This document shows, piece after piece, positions 57,386 to 64,000 of a DNA stretch of 64,000 nucleotides. Made by a program: the position numbers and the translations under genes. The notes under the pieces are model-generated. The model was not told the origin of the DNA, made no database searches, and saw only the letters and a list, made by a program, of their open reading frames with translations. The number at the start of each line of letters is the position of its first letter. Position 1 is the stretch's first letter. Origin of the DNA: Cyclina sinensis (taxonomy: Eukaryota; Mollusca; Bivalvia; Venerida; Veneridae); assembly GCA_012932295.1 (NCBI GenBank), contig JAAONU010000001.1:3991104-4055103 (forward strand). The letters run 5' to 3'.

Positions 57386-58364
57386 CTATAATATGAAACA
57401 TGATGAACGGTTTTTGTTGAACAAACCGCTATTTTAATTGAAAAGCAATAAAAGGCTTAACTGAGTTAATTTTTCTGCTGTAATGCTGCCATTGGTTACG
57501 CTGTAACATCTGTTAAATTTTCAAATCATTATCGAATTAAAGATTAGCTGCCATTTGTAAAAAAGTGAAACCAAACAAAAAACTGAAATCTTACGGCATT
57601 TTGTTCCAAGTGACACGCTTGAATACTAGATATATATATGTTATGGACCTACTGTCATGATTAAGGTGCATTGGTTCGTTCAACATTAAACATTTTGAAA
57701 ACCATAAGCACAAACCATTGTTGATAAGTCTGATGTCAGCTGCTTGTTTGAGATTGATAGCCTGTTTCTCTTCAGTTGCAACATAAAACTTGTCTGATAG
57801 ATAAATGTGAACTCTGTGTAAAATAATATTTAGTGCTTTACTTCCCATGTAAATGAAACTACATACAAAGCGTTGTATTATTTTATCAACTATAAAGCGT
57901 AACGGTCAAATTATGATCAAGTAAATTAAGTATTTTTGACGCTGATTAGCCTTTTGCATGTTTTGGACTGACATAAATAGCGTATCATGGTTAATTGCCT
58001 TATTTTGCTCAATCAACTAAATTACATTTTATGCCATCATCTCGTGTACGGAAATTTCTTAACGAGGCCTTAATGAAGCCGTATGGGGAAACCTATCTTA
58101 TCTCCTGCCTTTTAAGGATTTTCATTGCTTTTAGCTATAAATATGAATTATTTGCATTTCATGCTGTGCTGTGATCACAAGTCGTCACTTAAGCGAGATA
58201 ATTGGACGTCTTTCAGATATTGTTGTTGATTATGATAAACTACATAATACCCTGATACAAAGCTTATCAAGTTCTTTCTTGAATAGATGCAGTTTTTTTT
58301 TCTAAATATTCATTACGTTTTATGCTCCTAGTCGAAAATTGTAATGGAAGCAATGACTTCTTCA
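57386..58364. other. AT-rich stretch, nothing recognised
   Basis: No supported gene or repeat. Confidence 0.35.
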
Positions 58365-58700
58365 CTTAAATCGTGTAGGTTATACTATATGCTTATATGT
58401 GTTTCTATTGACTTAAATCGTGTAGGTTATACTATATGCTTATATGTGTTTGTATTGACTTAAATCGTGTAGATGATACAATATGCTTATATATCTTTCT
58501 ATTGACTTAAATCGTCTAGATGATACAATATACTTAAATCTGTTTCTATTGACTTAAATCGTGTAGATGATACAAGATGCTTAAACTATTTTATATTGAT
58601 TTAAATCGTGTAGATGATACAATATGCTTATATATGTTTCTATTGACTTAAATAGTGTAGACGATACAATACGCCAATATGCTTATATGTGTTTCTATTT
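58365..58700. repeat. 47-bp tandem repeat, seven units
   Basis: CTTAAATCGTGTAG-like starts occur at 58,365, 58,412, 58,459, 58,506, 58,553, 58,600 and 58,647, an exact 47-bp period. Each unit continues with GAT/GGTTATACAATATGCTTATATGTGTTTCTATTGA-like sequence in variants. Confidence 0.9.
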
Positions 58701-61700
58701 TTTTCAAACATGCCATTCTTGCCCCTGTGTGGTGGAATGACGTAGAAGCTACACACTTGTCTGCATTTATTGTAGCTTTAGTTAGTCTTTTACAATTTAT
58801 TTGTTATAAGAAATATGCACTAAGGAATTACTGCAATGAAAATCACGTTAAAGAGGTTACCAAAACCAGTGAGAAATTTCGAAAACACGAGAAAACACCA
58901 AACAAAATTACTGAAAGCATTTGGCAGTTTTAACCAAAAATTTAAAGCAGCATTAAAACAAGCATTTGTCAAGAAGTTCAAAAAAAGTTTTGAAACTGTT
59001 TATTTAATTATAAACTTTAAAAAAAAGATAAAAACATCCAAAAATTGGATACTGAGCACAAATAGATATAACTTTTTTTTTAAAATTAAGACCATTTTTT
59101 AAAAATATGGACCGATTCTATAAACGTAGCTAAATAGCTTTTTTTCCAGCAGCCTTATGCTAGTGGAGGTGTAATGCAACTCAGTTAAACTCGATTTCAT
59201 TAATTTGATTTAATATGAGAACTGTTCACCGTAAGCCGTGGGTTCTATCTTCTCTTAAGGTTTTCTTTAGTTTTTTTTTCTGTTTTTTTTTTAATTTCAA
59301 TTTCAGTATTAAAACTCAACTGTAATATTCATAAGACTTTTATATGACTTTTTGTGAACGTTATATCGCCTTTAAGATAATAAATAAACGAACATTGAAA
59401 CCAACGATTTCAGTTATCACTTTTCTCCAAAAATACATTAAGTGCCGCATTACTATTTTTCAGATCAGTACAATAAAATTCATTTATATTTATTTGAAGA
59501 TCCATAGATAATTTTCTAATCTTTCTTTGATGGAATTGGTGGGTAGAACTGAAACCATGTTTGTAATCAAATTTCACTCGTTCTCACTATTTGATGTTTT
59601 ATTTTGTTATTATTCTCAGCATTTTTGTTTACTGTCAACGATAATACAGACTACCTTATTGTAGTTTATACGGCAAACTAAAAAAACCGCTGATTTTACA
59701 AATGTTCGTTCCTTTGCCTGACAGACCTATTTAGTTCGGACAGGTTTGAAGTTAATACTTGTCATACTAGTAGTGAGTTTAAGGATATGGTTTTAACCAA
59801 TTTGATCACATCCAAACTATCTTGAGTTAAAATGACTAAATAAACTTTTGTTTTTAAACGCTTAAATCTCACACTGAGCTCTATGACAATAAAACGAATT
59901 TTGTCTAAAATCGCGTTCAAGAGGTTATTCTTGTCACTTTTAATGAGGTTTCTAGCTTTTCAAGAGTTCCATCGGGAAGACTGGCTAGACATTTTTCCAT
60001 TGTAAGAAAGGTTATTAGGGGATTCTATTAAAATACAAATCATTATGTTGAACACGCGGCAGTAAGCATGCATAAAATCTAGGTTCAAGTATAAACGATC
60101 ATACAATTTTTCCACAGATGGTAACCTTTTCTAAATTTCATCGATCTATACTTCTGAAAAACTATCGTAATTGAAACATGACTCCCTCCATTGGGATTTA
60201 ATTATATTCGAGTTACAAGGACACTAAACACCGACTGTCTGATTGATGCTAGATTTTACGTCAATATCAAACAAGTTCTCAACTGGTCAGCCCACATTTT
60301 AATTACGGTCAGACAAGGTTGATCGACTTCTACTGCTCGGTAAAACTACAAATTGTTCACTCTGACAAGTGCCGGTAGAGAGTTCGATAGAGTCAACTTA
60401 TTTTATCAACGAGCCAAAACGAAAATGTCATTGGCAGTGCCCTTCAAATTTCGCAAACAATGTCATTGAAACTCAACATTATATAGATGCTCGAATCTAT
60501 TACAGACCATAAGCTTTTGGAAAAATATTGTCTTTGAAATACGTAATGGATATTGTACAAATTCATTTTCCGAGATGTACTAAATAGTCAAATGAATTCA
60601 TTTTTATTATATTACCTTTAAAGTATCTTAATTAGTGTCAATGTTTTCTGATTTATCAAAGTTATATGATCATAATGGTTGAAATACCATGTCGATACCA
60701 GTTTCTTAAAATAAGATATTATCAAAAAGCATAATTCTTTTAACTTATTCAAAATTTGATTACAAGTACAAAATTCATTACATAATTTATCAATTTGCGT
60801 TGCAATTACATTTTACATATCCATTATTGCGTGCAGTATCATAATAAATCTATGTAATATAATAATAACTCTCAGTTTGTTCATAGTAAATGAAGACAAA
60901 TGGGTTTTAAGTTCTTGAGAGCTTTGAAGACCTATGTCTAAACGTCATTAATCACTCTCTTACATAATTGGTAGCTCAGCTGACCTGGGGCCTTACAAGA
61001 TAATTTTAAGCGCTATAAAAATGAATAAGATCACAATAAATAGTTATCAATTAAACTTAGGAAATACTGCGCCAGTCTTGTTTCGGAAATGTGTCCACTT
61101 GCGTCAAACGACTGACTGACCAAAATAATGTAATAGTATTGCGACCACGGTTTTTATTGCTACGTTTAAGTGACAGTCATGTTATAATATAAAAACAAAA
61201 TAAAAATCTTTATCGAACATACATACATAGAAGTAGTCTTTAATCGTTCAATGTATTCGTGGTATTGCAAATTATTCATTTCCTAGTCAGGTAATAGGAA
61301 TGCATACACTTACTATACACACCATGTGAATTGAAAAAAATCGGTAAAAGGTCTGATATTTTCTCCACGAATTCGGTCCATAGGTGATAGTTTCACTGAG
61401 TATAAAACCTCTAAAAACGAAAAACATTTTTTAAAACTTTTTACTAATATATTTACAAGGTATTTTTCATACAGGACCATCGATTTTTCAAAGTACCACA
61501 ATCTATGTAATTTCAGCAACAATATTAAACATGTTTTAATTTTCGCAATATATAAATTCTAAATGAATTATCTGCACAATACTTTGAAAATCAGTCCAAT
61601 ATTATACGAGCAATGACGTAATATATGAAATACCTGTTCGAGAACATCACTGAGGTGACTAGGTGTCTGGGTAAAATTCCATGAAATCTTGTAATATTTG

Positions 61701-62899
61701 GTGTTTCTAGCACTGTACTACATATAAATAGTAATTTACATTAATATTTAATGTAAGTAATAGATCATCATTTTTACCAACTTATATCCCGTTACATATT
61801 TTGTTTGCGTTGTAATCTAATATTTTTCTAGGTAATCCCATTTTCATTTCACCATGTTTGCTAGTGACGTCAGCAAATTCAATTTTGTGTCTAGTTTTTT
61901 TCATTGGCTATTGGAACACACCTCCAGATCATTAACTAATGAAAACATTTATAACAAGAATCATTCGGTATATTTCGAAAGCGATCAAGTGCAGAAAAAA
62001 ACAAAACAAACGTTATGTGAAGAAAACGCTCTGATAATATATGTAACAAAACAATCTGTATCAGTGTGATAAATTGTTCATTAAGTTGATAATTTATTAC
62101 GATGTTGATCTTTAACGTGCTTACTTTTTTTAACAAAAATAAATGCAAACATTTGGAAAACAAAAATCACCTCAGTTATGTTCCTTGTTGTTCAGTATGA
62201 AAATACACCTTGTAGATATATAAGTAAAAAGTTTTTTCTAGGGTTGTATGCTCGGTGATACAGTCACCTGTGAATCGGTTCATGTGATTTTCAACGGTAA
62301 CGGATTTGGTCAAAATCAAAGCATAAAATATTTTTTGTATATTGAAATATTTCAACTAAAATACATTCACTAGATGTGACCGTACAGCTGAGAATTATTG
62401 ATGTCATTTATAGAAAAACTTTAATTTTGTGTATCATCCAAATTTATACCATTCTGTTATATGATATAAATATATGTTGATATAAATTTTGTGCAGACAC
62501 TAATAAAAAGGTAATTAAGAACAACATTTAAAAATGCTTATAAGAGTAGTTTATAACAGCATGCACAAAAATTTAACGTTTATTCGATGCATTTTGATTT
62601 TAGTGAGAACAAATAGGGCACACAACTTTGAACAAGTAAATTTTGCACAGAAGCTGCTTTATTCTAAACGGAAATGTAAAAACAAATTTAGAATGGAGAA
62701 TAACATAGATTTGTCTAATTCTGGTGTAATAAAGGTATTTCACTGCATTAGGACTCTTTCCAACCCATTTGTGGTTGATAATTAGTATTGTAGGGGAGGC
62801 ATATCTATCATTTATCATGTAATTTCACCCGAAATAGGAAAGTGATAAGTAATTCTGCAGTTTCTTGTTGTAGACGTAGCTTTTGATCGATCTGAAGCC
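58701..62899. other. Long AT-rich stretch, nothing recognised
   Basis: Frames at 58,679-58,933 (84 codons, one hydrophobic segment) and elsewhere are not matched to any family. Poly-T runs occur near 59,270-59,295. A short tRNA-like A-box (GGTAGCTCAGCTGACCTGGG) is at 60,969 without a convincing B box. Confidence 0.3.
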
Positions 62900-63475
62900 A
62901 ATAAACAGGTCGTCGCCGATTGGCGTGTTTCGTGTTGTTGTCTTTTAGTGCTTTTGCAAGCGCCGAAGTGACAACGCAGGCTTTGAAAAGGCACGAATGC
63001 AAAAAGACTAAAAAGAGACGCCGATGATGGCGCGGTATATGTGTGGTGTCTTTGTCTCGGCGTTTTGGCGCTACCGATTGTCGCCTTTTCGTGTTGTCGC
63101 TTTTCTGTAGCGCATGCGTACATAATCATGGATAATGTCAGGTAATGAACTCGTTTGAACAAGTTCTTTGCATTATTTCTGCAATTTGTCGTCCTTTTTG
63201 CGTAAATGATCGACGCATGTGCCACAGGAACGCTACAACTCGAAAATGCTTCGGCATGAAAAGGCGCCGATCGCCGCGTTGTCGTCTCGTTGTATTTTCC
63301 CTAGCGCCTAGACACAACACATAAACCGCGCCATCAATGGCGCTTCTTCTAACTTCGTCTTTTTGCATCGGCCCCTACCCGTATTTAGCGTGGTCGCTTC
63401 GGCGCTAGCGGATACATGAAAAGAAGACGAGAAGAAAACATGCCGATACGTTAGGGGCAGAAATCAGCCACCATA
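62900..63475. mobile_element. CG-rich foldback element (second member)
   Basis: 62,994-63,052 and the reverse complement of 63,312-63,370 align: GATGCAAAAAGAC, GCGCC and ATGATGGCGCGGT or close variants, TATGTGT(G/T)GTGTC. A weaker outer match, with GCGCCGAAG(T/C)GAC at about 62,960 and inverted at 63,400, extends the arms to most of the element. It ends AAATCAGCCACCAT at 63,462-63,475, as does the element at 31,527-32,203. CpG density is high against an AT-rich background. Minus-strand frames here (62,815-63,368) are by-products. Confidence 0.65.
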
Positions 63476-64000
63476 GAAAACTAACACTCTAAACCTGTTA
63501 TGTAGGAATATATGTCTAATTGAAAAAAAAGGGATAAAAATATCAGTTGTGTTCGGTTTTAAATAGAGAGTGTGTTTTGCTGGTGTTTATAAAATCACAT
63601 GATCATCCTCCACATGATGAATGTTTAAAACACCGATATGGCAAGAAAAACGTACTTAGCTTAACTTTGAACTCTCCAATAACTGTCTTGCAGACAGGAT
63701 AAAGCTTGGTCGTTAGCACCAAACATGAAATAACGTGTGCGTAACCTTTGAAATAATTCACATGCAGTTACATAGCAGATAAAGAATAATGAACTGATTA
63801 TCGTCATGTGAAATTGTTAGAAACAATTCAAGTGTCAGATTTGTTGCCTTAGTTTAGTCAAAATTTTGATACAAAAAAGACAGGAGTAAAGTTTCGAACG
63901 CGGCATGTTCTCTCCAAATGATTATATTTAGCCGTATGCTATTTAAATGCCATGTACTGTATTTTCGCCGGCCTAAACACTTAGATATACTTTCAAGTTG
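63476..64000. other. AT-rich end of window, nothing recognised
   Basis: No supported gene or repeat. Confidence 0.3.

Noticed and set aside
58679..58933. 84-codon frame with one hydrophobic segment
   Set aside because: It begins in the 47-bp array, has no family match, and is followed by equally long chance frames in AT-rich sequence.
62815..63368. Minus-strand frames of 136 and 76 codons
   Set aside because: They lie across the CG-rich foldback element and show no domain.

Overview
The window is nuclear DNA of an animal, most likely a bivalve mollusc. It is AT-rich and gene-poor. It carries several repeat classes that are common in bivalves: tRNA-headed SINEs, jockey/CR1-like LINE remnants, Tc1-type DNA transposons, a pearl/Helentron-like element with a ~160-bp core repeat, foldback MITEs, and short repeats of the TGACCTTTGACC type. 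The species cannot be named from sequence alone. Only two protein genes are well supported, and both encode rhodopsin-type GPCRs without visible introns.

Layout: 1-10.8 kb is repeat-dominated. It holds a decayed LINE (about 1.3-4.7 kb) carrying a nested MITE and a nested SINE with an 11-bp target-site duplication, then a foldback MITE, a second SINE, a 99-bp tandem array and a Tc1 remnant. At 11.3-12.3 kb is an intact 318-aa GPCR. At 13.2-18.4 kb two arrays of a ~150-bp minisatellite face each other in opposite orientation around a purine/pyrimidine core; a complete Tc1 element with TA duplications and terminal inverted repeats has landed in the left array. From 18.4 to 26.4 kb I see mostly unassigned AT-rich DNA, a dispersed repeat and a minisatellite. 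At 26.4-27.6 kb is a second GPCR whose single reading frame is cut by one TAA in the third intracellular loop.

The largest structure runs from about 30.64 to 53.74 kb. Sequence 30.64-44.75 kb reappears as its reverse complement at 45.65-53.74 kb, at roughly 80-90% identity by eye, around a ~0.9-kb spacer. The left arm has grown by later insertions: a foldback element, a pearl-like element, a Tc1, and a near-identical 3.06/3.42-kb tandem duplication that itself carries a new foldback insertion. The arms carry old gene fragments, including a signal-peptide exon of a cysteine-containing secreted protein. That exon is open in the right arm and frameshifted in both left-arm copies.

From 53.8 to 64 kb there is a LINE 3' remnant, a 117-bp tandem duplication, a Tc1 transposase remnant related to the one at 10.4 kb, a 47-bp array, a long AT-rich stretch without recognisable genes, and a second CG-rich foldback element that shares its terminus with the one at 31.5 kb. 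Apart from the GPCRs, presumably membrane receptors used independently, no gene set works as a pathway here. The interest lies in the repeat architecture.
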